Assembly: GCF_029893585.1 (NCBI RefSeq)
Contig: NZ_JARXYX010000029.1
Coordinates: 1-64,000 of the forward strand
DNA: 64,000 nucleotides
Reading direction: 5' to 3'
Source of the DNA: Streptomyces sp. LBL
GTDB lineage: Bacteria; Actinomycetota; Actinomycetes; Streptomycetales; Streptomycetaceae
A program made the position numbers and the translations under genes. The notes beneath the pieces are model-generated. The model ran no database searches. It was not told the DNA's origin and worked only from the letters and a program-made list of their open reading frames with translations. This document shows positions 8,933 through 17,083 of this stretch, piece after piece. Every line of letters starts with the position of its first letter. The first letter of the stretch is position 1.

Positions 8933-9131
8933 CGGACATCTGGAACGTCTTGAGCGGGCCAGGGAAGTCCTTGCCGGGCGGGGGATGGACACGACGCGGT
9001 GCGGGCTGGCCTGCTTCAGCGCTGCCGGCTTCAGCGATGCCCTGCGCGTCGAGGCCGGGCGAGGTGGTGTCCTGTTGATCGGCCTCGACGAACTCTACGG
9101 CCGCGTGATGCCGACGGCTCTGCTGTCCTAG
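8922..9131 (+). pseudogene. C-terminal fragment of a DUF234-type ATP-binding protein (69 aa)
   Basis: The ending GFSDALRVEAGRGGVLLIG followed by LDELYGR resembles the C-terminal nuclease-like segment (DUF234) of large AAA-type ATP-binding proteins. Only about 65 residues remain, with no ATPase part upstream, so this is probably a relic. It overlaps the 3' end of the NiCoT gene by 4 bp on the other strand. The assignment rests on a short match. Confidence 0.4.
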
Positions 9132-10285
9132 CCGGCGGAGTCGGCCCCCCGTACCGCCCCCTGCACCGCTCCCCGCACCGCCCATCGCTGTTCCACCTTC
9201 GCCAGCCGCCAGTACGCGAGGGCCGCCGCCCACACCACCACGAACAGGCCGACGATGACGTAGCCGACGCTGTCGAGGTTGATGTCGGCGATCCAGGTGG
9301 TGAGCGCGTCGGTGAGGTCGAGTTTCTCGTGGAGGACGCCGACGATTTCGATGGTGCCGATGAAGAACGCCACCGCGATGGACAGACCGGTGATCGTGAG
9401 GTTGTAGAAGACCTTGCGGACCGGGTTGGAGAACGCCCACTGGTAGGCGAAGTTCATGAACGTGCCGTCGAGGGTGTCGAACAGGCTCATGCCGGCCGCG
9501 AAGAGGAGCGGCAGGCAGAGGATCGCGTACCAGGGCAGGCCGGCCGCCGCGCCCGAGCCCGCCATCACCATCAGCGTGACCTCGGTGGCCGTGTCGAAGC
9601 CCAGGCCGAAGAGGAAGCCCAGCGGGTACATCTGGCCGGGGCGGCTGATGGACTTGGTGAGACGGCCGAGGATGCGGTTCATGAACCCGCGGGAGTCCAG
9701 GTGCTGTTCCAGCTCCGTCTCGTCGTACGACCCCGCCCGCATGGCCCGGAACACCTTCAGGATGCCCACCAGGGCGACCAGGTTGAGGGCGGCGATGAGG
9801 TAGAGGAACGTGCCGGAGATCGTCGTACCGAGGAAACCGAGCACCTGGTGGGTGCCGGAGTCCTCGTTCATGACCTTTCCGGCGAGCTGGGTGCCGCCCG
9901 CGATCAGCAGGGCGAGGAGCACCACCACACTGGAGTGGCCGAGCGCGAACCAGAACCCCACCGACACCGGGCGTTTGCCGTCGGCCATCAGCTTGCGGGT
10001 GGTGTTGTCGATCGCGGCGATGTGGTCGGCGTCGAAGGCGTGCCGCATACCGAGGGTGTAGGCGGTGATGCCGAGTCCGATACCGAAGGCCTTGTTGCCG
10101 ACCTCGTAGTGGCCGGGGGCGACGAGGAGGAAGAGAATCCCGAAGGCGACGACGTGCAGGGCGGCGATCACCGCCATGAGGCCGGCGGTCCTGAGGGTGT
10201 CCTCCCGGCGCCACTTGAAGGACGCCGAGGCGGGGTCGGATGCCCGGGCGGGGCCGGACTTCCGGGCATGGTCGGGCAGGGTCAT
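9128..10285 (-). CDS. NiCoT-family nickel/cobalt permease (385 aa)
   Basis: The signature RHAFDADHIAAIDN (the HX4DH motif, residues about 81-94) in the second helix and LGFDTATEVTL further on are diagnostic of NiCoT transporters such as HoxN and NixA. About eight hydrophobic segments are visible, with a cytoplasmic loop near residues 180-215. The start at 10285 is chosen because TGGAGCG precedes it; an upstream ATG at 10315 would add ten residues. The transcript leader contains a cobalamin riboswitch, so the likely role is cobalt uptake for vitamin B12 synthesis, repressed when B12 is plentiful. An ArsR-type sensor is divergently encoded. Confidence 0.95.
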   Translation of the reverse strand: MTLPDHARKSGPARASDPASASFKWRREDTLRTAGLMAVIAALHVVAFGILFLLVAPGHYEVGNKAFGIGLGITAYTLGMRHAFDADHIAAIDNTTRKLMADGKRPVSVGFWFALGHSSVVVLLALLIAGGTQLAGKVMNEDSGTHQVLGFLGTTISGTFLYLIAALNLVALVGILKVFRAMRAGSYDETELEQHLDSRGFMNRILGRLTKSISRPGQMYPLGFLFGLGFDTATEVTLMVMAGSGAAAGLPWYAILCLPLLFAAGMSLFDTLDGTFMNFAYQWAFSNPVRKVFYNLTITGLSIAVAFFIGTIEIVGVLHEKLDLTDALTTWIADINLDSVGYVIVGLFVVVWAAALAYWRLAKVEQRWAVRGAVQGAVRGADSAG

Positions 10286-10325
10286 TCGGTCACGCTCCAG
10301 CACCTCGTGGATCACCTCGTGAGAT

Positions 10326-10492
10326 GCCGTGGCCGGTCTCCTGGCTTACGGGTCGTGCGTTCGCGCCCCTGCCTTCCCGGCCCCCTTACGGCGGCCAGTG
10401 GCTGTCCCCGGTGGGACGGCGGTGCTCGAACTCCCCGATCACAGTGGCGAGGGCCGCGTCGGTTTCCCACCGACTTCCCGAGCACCACGGCG
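10326..10492 (-). promoter_or_regulatory. Cobalamin riboswitch
   Basis: Read on the minus strand, the segment contains the conserved GCCACTG core, a GGGAA/GGTGGGAAACC stem near its 5' end, and the B12 box AAGCCAGGAGACCGGCCAC at its 3' end (about 10328-10347), followed by the permease start 41 bases later. These are the standard landmarks of AdoCbl riboswitches. Binding should mask the start region and lower expression of the Ni/Co permease. Confidence 0.93.
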
Positions 10493-10524
10493 GGTCCACC
10501 GTAGGGGCGTTCGCGGTTCCCTGC

Positions 10525-10548
10525 ATAGCTGCGCATCTGCGCAGGTAT
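10525..10548. promoter_or_regulatory. Candidate ArsR-type operator
   Basis: ATA-G-CTGCGCA-TC-TGCGCAG-G-TAT is a 24-bp near-perfect dyad with one mismatched pair. It lies between the riboswitch and the ArsR-type gene, 37 bp upstream of that gene's ATG, where it could control both directions. Dyads of this length and flanking ATA/TAT are usual for ArsR/SmtB repressors. Confidence 0.65.
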
Positions 10549-10584
10549 CGAAGATCACAGAATCGTGCCTGCAAGGATGGCGGT

Positions 10585-10941
10585 ATGCATCTCGTTCCGG
10601 CCGACCGAGCGGATCGCCGCACCATTGACGGGCACCGGGTGTGCGACGCGATCGCCGCGATCGGTGAACCCGGCCATGTGCGTGCCTGGTCCGACCGCTT
10701 CTCGCTGCTCGCTGATCCCAAGCGGCTGGCGCTGCTGCTGGCCCTGGACCGCACGGGGCCCCTGGCCGTGTCCGACCTGGCGATCGCCACGGGGATGAAC
10801 GACCCGGCGGTGTCGCAGGCGCTCAGGCTGCTGCGGGCGGCCGGGGTCGTGGCGGGTGAGAGGGAAGGGCGGATCGTGCGCTACCGGGTGGTGGACGGGG
10901 ACGTCGCCGCGCTGCTCAAGCACTGCGCGGCGGACGGCTGA
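10585..10941 (+). CDS. ArsR/SmtB-family metal sensor, NmtR/KmtR-like (118 aa)
   Basis: The winged-helix core runs from DRFSLLADPKRLALLLAL through VSDLAIATGMNDPAVSQAL to a wing at EREGRIVRYRVVDGDV. The N-terminus carries His at residues 2 and 17 and a Cys; the C-terminus has HC. These are possible metal ligands but do not prove which metal. The divergent Ni/Co permease under B12 control and the dyad in the shared gap point to nickel or cobalt. The ATG at 10585 has AAGGA upstream. A strong hairpin terminator follows 18 bp after the stop. Confidence 0.85.
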   Translation: MHLVPADRADRRTIDGHRVCDAIAAIGEPGHVRAWSDRFSLLADPKRLALLLALDRTGPLAVSDLAIATGMNDPAVSQALRLLRAAGVVAGEREGRIVRYRVVDGDVAALLKHCAADG

Positions 10942-10958
10942 GACCCGTCCACCACGCG

Positions 10959-10996
10959 CGTCGGTGGTCGAGAAGTGACCCTCTCGACCACCGACG
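10959..10996 (+). terminator. Terminator of the ArsR-type gene
   Basis: A perfect 15-bp stem (arms 10959-10973 and 10982-10996) with an 8-base loop follows the ArsR-type gene. No T run follows, as is common in streptomycetes. Confidence 0.8.
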
Positions 10997-11029
10997 GATG
11001 GTGACGCCCGCGTGACGACGGCTGTCTGA

Positions 11030-11131
11030 CGGCAACCGCGTGACGACCGCGCGACGGCAACCGCGTGACGACAGTTGCCTGGCAACCGCCTGGCGGCAAC
11101 CGCCTGGCGGCAACCGCCTGGCGGCAACGCG
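11030..11131. repeat. Tandem repeats GGCAACCGCGTGACGAC and GGCAACCGCCTGGC
   Basis: Two related direct-repeat families run head to tail through the gap between the ArsR-type gene and the LAETG surface protein: imperfect 17-bp units, then about four 14-bp units. No gene is supported in the gap. Confidence 0.75.
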
Positions 11132-11157
11132 TGACGACGAGCGCGCGGCCTTCGTGA

Positions 11158-12138
11158 CTACGAGCGCGCGGCCTTCCGGCGTCGCGTCATCACGACCATG
11201 CCCGCGCCGCCCGCCAGGAGCACCGCCGCGCCGATCGCGAGCGGGCCCGTGCTGCTGCTGGCGCCGGTCTCCGCGAGGTCGTCGCCGCCGCCGTTCGGCA
11301 CGGTGGCCGGGGCGGTGGTGGACTCGGAGGCGCCCGGGGTCGGGGCTTCCGCCGAGGTGGACGGGGTCGCGGACGGGGCCTCGGACGGGGCCTCGGACGG
11401 AGCTTCGGACGGGCCCTCGGACGCCGGCGGTGTGGTCGCGTCGGCCGGCTTCGACGGCTCGGTGGACTCGGGAGTCGACGCGGTCGGCGTCGGGGTGGAC
11501 GGCGTCTCGGGCGGAGTCACCGCGCAGTCCTTCGTGCCGCCGTTCCAGCCCGCGATCAGCTTGTCCTTGATGACCGGGCGGTCCGGGCCGATGGGCAGCT
11601 CACCGTGGACGAGGCCGTCCTTCGCGTCGAGCTTGCCGTCGAACGTGACCGCGCCCCGGTAGAGGTCGACCTGCGCGAAGCAGCCGGCGTCCGGCACCGC
11701 GATGTCGAGGGACTCGGTCTGCCCCGGCTTCACGGTCACCGTGTCGAAGTCGACGAAGATCTGCTCGCCGGAGGTGTTGAAGGTGGAGCCGTGGGCGAGG
11801 TACGAGGCGAGGGAGGCGGTGCAGGTGCCGGCGTCACCGGCGGTGCGGACCTTGATGTGGACCTTGCCGTCGTCGGAGGGCTTGAGGGTCTGGTCGTCGA
11901 CCTTGACCGAGTCGAAGAAGCCGGTACCGTCGAGGGAGAACTGGCAGCGGTCGGTTCCGGTCTCCGTGCCCGGTCCTGTGCCGGGCTTGTAGGCGCCGCC
12001 GGACTTCCAGCCGTCGCCGCCGGGGGTGCCGGTCGCCCAGGCGCTGGAAGCGCTGGTGGCGGAGGCGGCACAGAGGACGAGCGCCGCGGCACCCGTCCCC
12101 AGCAGGCGGCGCGCGGTGACACGTCTGGCTATGGACAT
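11158..12138 (-). CDS. LAETG cell-wall-anchored surface protein (326 aa)
   Basis: From ATG 12138 the protein has a signal peptide (RRVTARRLLGTGAAALVLC, cleavage near WATGTP), an extracellular domain of about 170 residues with paired Cys, a Pro/Ser/Thr-rich stalk with four EAPS-type repeats, the sorting motif LAETG at about residues 288-292, a hydrophobic helix and the basic tail RRRKAARS. LAxTG is the preferred signal of class E sortases in high-GC actinobacteria. The domain resembles uncharacterised streptomycete surface proteins. A longer start at 12189 lacks a signal-peptide-like beginning. No sortase gene is nearby. Confidence 0.85.
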   Translation of the reverse strand: MSIARRVTARRLLGTGAAALVLCAASATSASSAWATGTPGGDGWKSGGAYKPGTGPGTETGTDRCQFSLDGTGFFDSVKVDDQTLKPSDDGKVHIKVRTAGDAGTCTASLASYLAHGSTFNTSGEQIFVDFDTVTVKPGQTESLDIAVPDAGCFAQVDLYRGAVTFDGKLDAKDGLVHGELPIGPDRPVIKDKLIAGWNGGTKDCAVTPPETPSTPTPTASTPESTEPSKPADATTPPASEGPSEAPSEAPSEAPSATPSTSAEAPTPGASESTTAPATVPNGGGDDLAETGASSSTGPLAIGAAVLLAGGAGMVVMTRRRKAARS

Positions 12139-12384
12139 GCGGATCCCATCGGGGTGAGAGAGCTGAGAAACACTGGACTCATAGGTCACGTGAGTCTCGG
12201 TGTCCGCACATCGTGGAGCCCCCTGCGGGAGCTGTCAACCTGCAGCAATACAGAGGTACTTCAAGGCTTCATCACCATTCCGCCACACTGGGAATGAAGC
12301 GTTCCGGACAGTGTTCGAGTTCCCTTTCCCGGCAATGCGGACAGATTTCTGCATGCTGTTCACCGCCGCCCCGAGGGAGACCGC

Positions 12385-14049
12385 GTGACCGACTCCGTTC
12401 CCCACCGACTCGACCTCTCCTCCAAGGAACCCGACTGGTGGCGGCAGGCCGTCGTCTACCAGGTCTATCCCCGCAGCTTCGCCGACGCCGACGGCGACGG
12501 GCTCGGGGACCTGAAGGGCGTCACCCGGCGCCTCACCCACCTCGCCGCCCTCGGCGTCGACGCCCTCTGGCTCAGCCCCTTCTACCCCTCCGAACTCGCC
12601 GACGGCGGCTACGACGTCGCCGACCACCGGGACGTCGACCCCCGCCTGGGCACCCTCGACGACTTCGCCGCGATGGCCGCCGAGGCCCACCGCCTCGGAC
12701 TCAAGGTGATCGTCGACCTGGTCCCCAATCACACCTCCCACCAGCACGTCTGGTTCCAGGAGGCCCTCGCCGCCGGACCCGGCTCCCCCGCCCGGGACCG
12801 CTATGTCTTCCGCGACGGCCTCGGCGCGCACGCCGAACTCCCGCCCACCGACTGGCAGTCCGTCTTCGGAGGCAGCGCCTGGCAGCGGGTCCCGGACGGC
12901 CAGTGGTACCTGCACCTGTTCGCTCCCCAACAGCCGGATCTGAACTGGGCGAATGCGGAGATCCGCGCAGACTTCCGCACCACCCTGCGCTTCTGGGCCG
13001 ACCGCGGGGTCGACGGCTTCCGCGTCGATGTGGCCCACGCCCTCGCCAAGGACCTCGACGTACCGCTGCGCGACCTCGGCGCCCTCGCACTCGGCGGCGA
13101 GGCCGCCCTGGCCGATTTCCCGCCCGGCACCCACCCCTTCTACGACCGCGACGAGGTCCACGAGATCTACCGCGACTGGCGCAAGATCCTCGACGCCTAC
13201 CACCCGCCCCGCATGGCCGTCGCCGAGGCCTGGGTCCCCGGCGCCCGCCGCGCGCTGTACGCCCGCCCGGACGAACTCGGCCAGGCCTTCAACTTCGAGT
13301 ATCTCCAGACCGGTTGGGACGCGGACGCCCTCCGCCAGGTCATCACCGAGTCCCTGGCCACCGCCCGGGCGGCCGGTGCCTCCGCCACCTGGGTGCTCTC
13401 CAACCACGACGTCATCCGCCACGCCTCCCGGCTGATGCTTCCGCCCGGCACCGACGACAACGCCTGGCTCCTGTCCGGCGGCCACGCCCCCGCGATCGAC
13501 GAGGCGGCGGGCCTACGACGGGCCAGGGCGGCCACGCTCCTGATGCTGGCGCTGCCCGGATCCTCGTACGTCTACCAGGGCGAGGAACTCGGCCTGCCCG
13601 AGGTGGCCGACCTGCCCTTCGAGGTGCTCCAGGACCCGATCTGGGAACAGACGGGCCGGGTCCGCAAGGGCCGCGACGGATGCCGGGTGCCGCTGCCGTG
13701 GACGACGACAGGCCCGTCGTACGGCTTCGGGGCGGGTGGCGCCTGGCTGCCGCAGCCGGAGAGCTTCGCGCGGTACGCCGTCGCGGCACAGGACGGAGCC
13801 GACGGCTCGACCCTGGAGTTCTACCGGACGGCCCTGCGTCTGCGCCGCAAGCTTCAGGAGGGGGAGGCGCTGACCTGGGCGGACGGCAGCCCGCCCGGCG
13901 TGCTGGAGTTCGCCCGGCACGGCGGCTGGCGGTGTGTCGCCAACCTGACCGGGACGGCCGTACCCCTGCCGCCCGGGGAGGTACTGCTGAGCAGCGCCCC
14001 CCTGGACGACAGGCTGCTCGGGCCGGACACCACCGTGTGGCTCGGGTAG
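12385..14049 (+). CDS. GH13 alpha-glucosidase / oligo-1,6-glucosidase type (554 aa)
   Basis: Family GH13 motifs are complete: DLVPNH at 111-116, GFRVDVAHAL with the nucleophile Asp at about 215, the acid/base Glu at about 281 in AVAEAW, and SNHD with Asp at about 342. The N-terminus WWRQAVVYQVYPRSF is typical of the alpha-glucosidase/oligo-1,6-glucosidase branch. There is no signal peptide, so it should act in the cytoplasm on imported maltodextrins. In streptomycetes such genes often follow a maltose ABC operon, but none is visible here. GTG at 12385 is preceded by GAGGGAGA. Confidence 0.92.
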   Translation: MTDSVPHRLDLSSKEPDWWRQAVVYQVYPRSFADADGDGLGDLKGVTRRLTHLAALGVDALWLSPFYPSELADGGYDVADHRDVDPRLGTLDDFAAMAAEAHRLGLKVIVDLVPNHTSHQHVWFQEALAAGPGSPARDRYVFRDGLGAHAELPPTDWQSVFGGSAWQRVPDGQWYLHLFAPQQPDLNWANAEIRADFRTTLRFWADRGVDGFRVDVAHALAKDLDVPLRDLGALALGGEAALADFPPGTHPFYDRDEVHEIYRDWRKILDAYHPPRMAVAEAWVPGARRALYARPDELGQAFNFEYLQTGWDADALRQVITESLATARAAGASATWVLSNHDVIRHASRLMLPPGTDDNAWLLSGGHAPAIDEAAGLRRARAATLLMLALPGSSYVYQGEELGLPEVADLPFEVLQDPIWEQTGRVRKGRDGCRVPLPWTTTGPSYGFGAGGAWLPQPESFARYAVAAQDGADGSTLEFYRTALRLRRKLQEGEALTWADGSPPGVLEFARHGGWRCVANLTGTAVPLPPGEVLLSSAPLDDRLLGPDTTVWLG

Positions 14050-14065
14050 GAGCGCCTCAGCCCGA

Positions 14066-14803
14066 CTACTGGCTGGGCGGGAGCGTCACCGGGGTCTCCG
14101 TGGTGTCCGGCCGTGGGGTGAGCACGACCATCGGCTCGCCGGCCTGCGGGGCGGGCGGCGTCAGCTGGTCGTCGGGCAGCTTCGGCGGGGTGGTCTGCGT
14201 GAAGAGGGCCTGGTCGAAGTTGACCATGCCGGTCTTCTCCATGACCGTGATGTGGTCCAGGACGGTGTTGTTGGCCTGGTCGGCCAGCTGCCGCACCAGG
14301 CTGTTCTTCGTCGTGGACCGGATCTTCGCGACCGTGTTGAAGATCGAACCGTGCGTCACCCGCAGGATGTTGGCGAAGTCGGAGTCGAACTGCGTGCCCT
14401 TGGCGTCCGCGTTGAGCTGGTTGACGAAGCCGACCTGCTGCGGGCTGGCCACGTTGGGCAGCGTGAGGTTGAGCATCGGGGCGATCTTGCGGCAGGTCGT
14501 GTCCAGGTTGGCATGGCCGTCCACCAGGTGCTGGGATGCCGTCAGGACCTCTTTCGACGTCCCCTTCTGCAGCCCCATCTGACCCACCGGGTACTCCCAC
14601 AGCCCCGCCGCGCGCACCTTGACCACGAAGTCCCGGTCCCCCTCCGTCAGAGGCCCCCAGGGTGTCTGGGTGATGACCCGGTCCTGGGCGCTGGCGACCG
14701 TGCTGAGACCGAGCATCGAGGGGTAGGCGAGCGCCCCCAGCGTCAGGGTGAGCGCACCTCCGACGAAGAGAGTTCCGATCGCGTTTCGCGAAAAGCGCAC
14801 CAT
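14066..14803 (-). CDS. DUF4142 protein with signal peptide (about 245 aa)
   Basis: After a basic N-terminus and a hydrophobic segment (GTLFVGGALTLTLGALAYP), a predicted cleavage near ASA leads into a helical domain with LTEGDRDFVVKVRAAGLWE and repeated His-containing helices (DGHANLDTTCRK, RVTHGSIFNTVAK), as in DUF4142 proteins, which are exported ferritin-like helical bundles. A proline-rich tail ends the protein. AGGAGG lies only one base before ATG 14803 but four bases before the next codon, GTG, so translation may start at 14800. It is convergent with the alpha-glucosidase gene. Confidence 0.8.
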   Translation of the reverse strand: MVRFSRNAIGTLFVGGALTLTLGALAYPSMLGLSTVASAQDRVITQTPWGPLTEGDRDFVVKVRAAGLWEYPVGQMGLQKGTSKEVLTASQHLVDGHANLDTTCRKIAPMLNLTLPNVASPQQVGFVNQLNADAKGTQFDSDFANILRVTHGSIFNTVAKIRSTTKNSLVRQLADQANNTVLDHITVMEKTGMVNFDQALFTQTTPPKLPDDQLTPPAPQAGEPMVVLTPRPDTTETPVTLPPSQ

Positions 14804-15216
14804 GCCTCCTGCCCGGTCGAGGGCCCGCCGGGCGGCGGGCCTGACAGAGAGGAGTACGGAAGCGGGCGGCTTGGAATCCTTTTGATTTGGTAAAATCTTG
14901 GGTTCGCGGTCGCCTCCGGTGAACCGGTTCCCCCCGACCGGCGTCGCGACGAACACCCCACCCCCTCACTCCGGTTGACGGCCTGCCCGGACCCGCCGGG
15001 TGAAGGGGGCGCTGCGCGGGCAGGCGCACGCCGGGTGCCACCCGAATGGCCCTTCCCCGTGGCGGAGGCGGGTGGCGCGCCCGATGGTCGAAGCGCGGGA
15101 CACCAACGCGGGACACCAACGCGGGACACCACAACGCGGGACAGCGCAGGCACAGCACACGACAGAGGCGGACGGCGTACCGCGCCCACCTCTCCGGAGA
15201 GAAATGGGGTCCGGTC

Positions 15217-15750
15217 ATGACCCAGCAGCCGCACGCTACGCAGCCGCCGAGCGGTGGAGGACAGCAGCCGACGGGCGGGCAGTCGAAGTCCGAATGGGAC
15301 GACACCCGCCGGGCGGGCGGCAGCCCCTCCGGCCGGGGCGAACATGGCTATGCGCCGACGCCCGGGGAGCCCGGCTGGGTCACGGGCGGAGTTGTCTTCG
15401 CCGGTGTCCTGATGCTGGTGAACGGCATCCTGGCGATCTTCCAGGGCATCTCCGCGCTCGCGAAGGACGACGTCTGGGCCTCCCTCGGCGACTACGTCTA
15501 CAAGGTCAACCTCACCGGCTGGGGCGTGATCCTGCTGGTGCTGGGTGTGCTGTCCGCACTCACCGGCGCGGGGATCCTGAGGGGCGAGCCGTGGGCCCGG
15601 ATCGTCGGCATCTTCCTGGCGTCGCTGAACATGGTCGCCCAGTTCCTGTTCCTGCCGTACTCGCCGGTCTGGTCGATCATCATGATCGCCGTCAACGTCT
15701 TCGTGATCTGGGCGCTCGCGGCGCACCGGCCGGCAGACAAGCAGACCTGA
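15217..15750 (+). CDS. Four-helix integral membrane protein, DUF7144-like (177 aa)
   Basis: A Gln/Gly/Pro-rich N-terminal tail of about 55 residues precedes four hydrophobic segments: GWVTGGVVFAGVLMLVNGIL, a second around LTGWGVILLVLGVLSALTG, a third GIFLASLNMVAQFLFL and a fourth IIMIAVNVFVIWALAA. GILRGEPWAR between helices 2 and 3 is a recurrent element of a streptomycete family of unknown function. ATG 15217 is preferred because upstream in-frame sequence is repetitive and not protein-like. Upstream DNA has three GCGGGACACCAAC-like direct repeats near 15099-15147. Confidence 0.75.
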   Translation: MTQQPHATQPPSGGGQQPTGGQSKSEWDDTRRAGGSPSGRGEHGYAPTPGEPGWVTGGVVFAGVLMLVNGILAIFQGISALAKDDVWASLGDYVYKVNLTGWGVILLVLGVLSALTGAGILRGEPWARIVGIFLASLNMVAQFLFLPYSPVWSIIMIAVNVFVIWALAAHRPADKQT

Positions 15751-15925
15751 CCGCCCCGCCGGAGGGCCCAGCGGTCGGGCGATCCGGCGGTCCGGTGGTC
15801 GAGCGGACCGCCGGTCGAGTGGTCGAGCGGACCGGCGGCCTGGTGGCCCAGGACCCAGCGATCCTCGGGTCCTCGGGTCCTCGGGTCTGACCGCCCGAGG
15901 GCCCGGCGGTGCTCATGCTCAGCCT

Positions 15926-16297
15926 TCAGACGTGACCGATGCCGCCGCTGCCGAAGGAGCCGCTGGAGCCCGGCAGCCAGCGCTTTCGGCCCTGGTCCTT
16001 TCCTCGTCGGGTTCCGGAGGCGTGGAGCTCGTACGGCGTGAGTCGTTCCCGCCCCTCCACGGGGACCGGAACCTCGTCAGGCTCCCGCATCTCCCGCATC
16101 TCCCGGACGGGCCCGGCCTCGGGCAGCCTGGGCTGTTCCTCCGGGCGGGGGTGCGGAAGTTCCTGATCCATGACCTTCATGCCCAGTTGCACGGCCCACA
16201 CCAGCAGGCCGGCGACGAACAGGCCACCGACGAAGGCGGCGATCACGGGAAGTACGTCGCTCGACGTGGCCGCCAGTTCAAACGTCGCGTTACTCAT
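15926..16297 (-). CDS. DUF6479-like single-helix membrane protein (123 aa)
   Basis: One hydrophobic segment (PVIAAFVGGLFVAGLLVWAV, about residues 17-36) precedes a cytoplasmic tail rich in Arg, Glu and Pro with a short REMREMREPDE repeat and TPYELHASGTRRG near the end. Small proteins with this plan are widespread in Streptomyces and grouped as DUF6479; no function is known. It lies between a repeat-rich gap (15751-15925, with CGGTCGAGCGGACCG-like and TCCTCGGG repeats) and a TetR-type gene. Confidence 0.7.
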   Translation of the reverse strand: MSNATFELAATSSDVLPVIAAFVGGLFVAGLLVWAVQLGMKVMDQELPHPRPEEQPRLPEAGPVREMREMREPDEVPVPVEGRERLTPYELHASGTRRGKDQGRKRWLPGSSGSFGSGGIGHV

Positions 16298-16346
16298 GCT
16301 TCGAGTATGAACCGAAAAGTCGTGTCTTGTACGGTCGCGGTCCGGG

Positions 16347-16952
16347 TCATGCTCCGGTGAGTGCCGCGAACGCCTCGTCCAGCAGATCCACCAGGTCCAG
16401 ACGGCCGTCGGAGGCCGTCCAGTGGTCGAGGGCCACGTACAGGCAGTCCAGCGCGGCGGCGGCGCGGACCGTGTGCCGGAGGGTCACCTCCCCGGGGGTA
16501 CCCGCGCGCTCGGCGAGGGCCTCGGCCAGGGCGGGGCGCCAGCTGTGCTGTTTCTCCAGGTGCCGGGCGTTCAGGGCCGGGGTCTCCCGGACCAGCCGGG
16601 TGGTGGCCAGGGAGCCGGCCGGGTCCTGGCGGTAGCGCTCGATGACGGTGTCCAGGGCCCGCCGCAGCGCCGTCCAGTCGTCCTCGTCGGCCGGGCGGGC
16701 GCGCAGGGCGTCCGCGGTCCGGCGGTCGTGGCCGTCGAACGCGGCGAGGACGGCGTCCTCCTTGGTGCCGAAGTAGCGCAGGAGCGTGCTGCGCGAGACG
16801 CCGGCTGCCGTGGCCAGGTCGTCGAGGGTGACCTTGTCGAAGCCGTCGCGACGGAACAACTCGAAGGCCACCTGGGCCAGTTCGGCCCGCACGGCGGCCC
16901 GGGCGATCTCCCTGGTGTGCGAACGTGTGCGGGTACGGCCTGCTCCGGTCAC
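16347..16952 (-). CDS. TetR-family repressor (201 aa)
   Basis: The N-terminal HTH reads KVTLDDLATAAGVSRSTLL followed by RYFGTKEDAV (residues about 40-68), a standard TetR DNA-binding domain; the rest is an alpha-helical ligand and dimer domain. The start GTG at 16952 is chosen because the helix before the HTH (RTRSHTREIARAAVRAELAQ) begins just after it. It is divergent from a dienelactone-hydrolase-type gene, with three GTCAC half-sites in the shared promoter, so it probably represses itself and that hydrolase. The inducer is unknown. Confidence 0.85.
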   Translation of the reverse strand: MTGAGRTRTRSHTREIARAAVRAELAQVAFELFRRDGFDKVTLDDLATAAGVSRSTLLRYFGTKEDAVLAAFDGHDRRTADALRARPADEDDWTALRRALDTVIERYRQDPAGSLATTRLVRETPALNARHLEKQHSWRPALAEALAERAGTPGEVTLRHTVRAAAALDCLYVALDHWTASDGRLDLVDLLDEAFAALTGA

Positions 16953-17000
16953 CCCGCGATCGTAGTCCCGTCGGACCCTCGCTTGCGGTGTCGCTACTCG

Positions 17001-17026
17001 GTCACTAGCGTGACGCTCAGTGTCAC
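17001..17026. promoter_or_regulatory. Candidate TetR operator with three GTCAC half-sites
   Basis: GTCAC-TAGC-GTGAC and GTGAC-GCTCAGT-GTCAC share the middle half-site, giving two overlapping dyads 83 bp before the hydrolase ATG and 49 bp before the TetR start. The position fits repression of both genes. Confidence 0.6.
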
Positions 17027-17083
17027 AAGCGAAACCAAGGTGCGCCATGTCGTGCCCTTGTCGTGCCGTGCGAGAGGCGCCCC

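Noticed and set aside
11030..11131. Repeat array considered as a CRISPR
   Set aside because: Units are adjacent with no unique spacers of constant length, and there are no cas genes in the window. The same holds for the arrays at 735, 2751, 35646 and 47435.
12139..12384. Maltose-regulator operator upstream of the alpha-glucosidase
   Set aside because: CTGCAG-like pieces occur, but no convincing dyad of a LacI-type site could be drawn.
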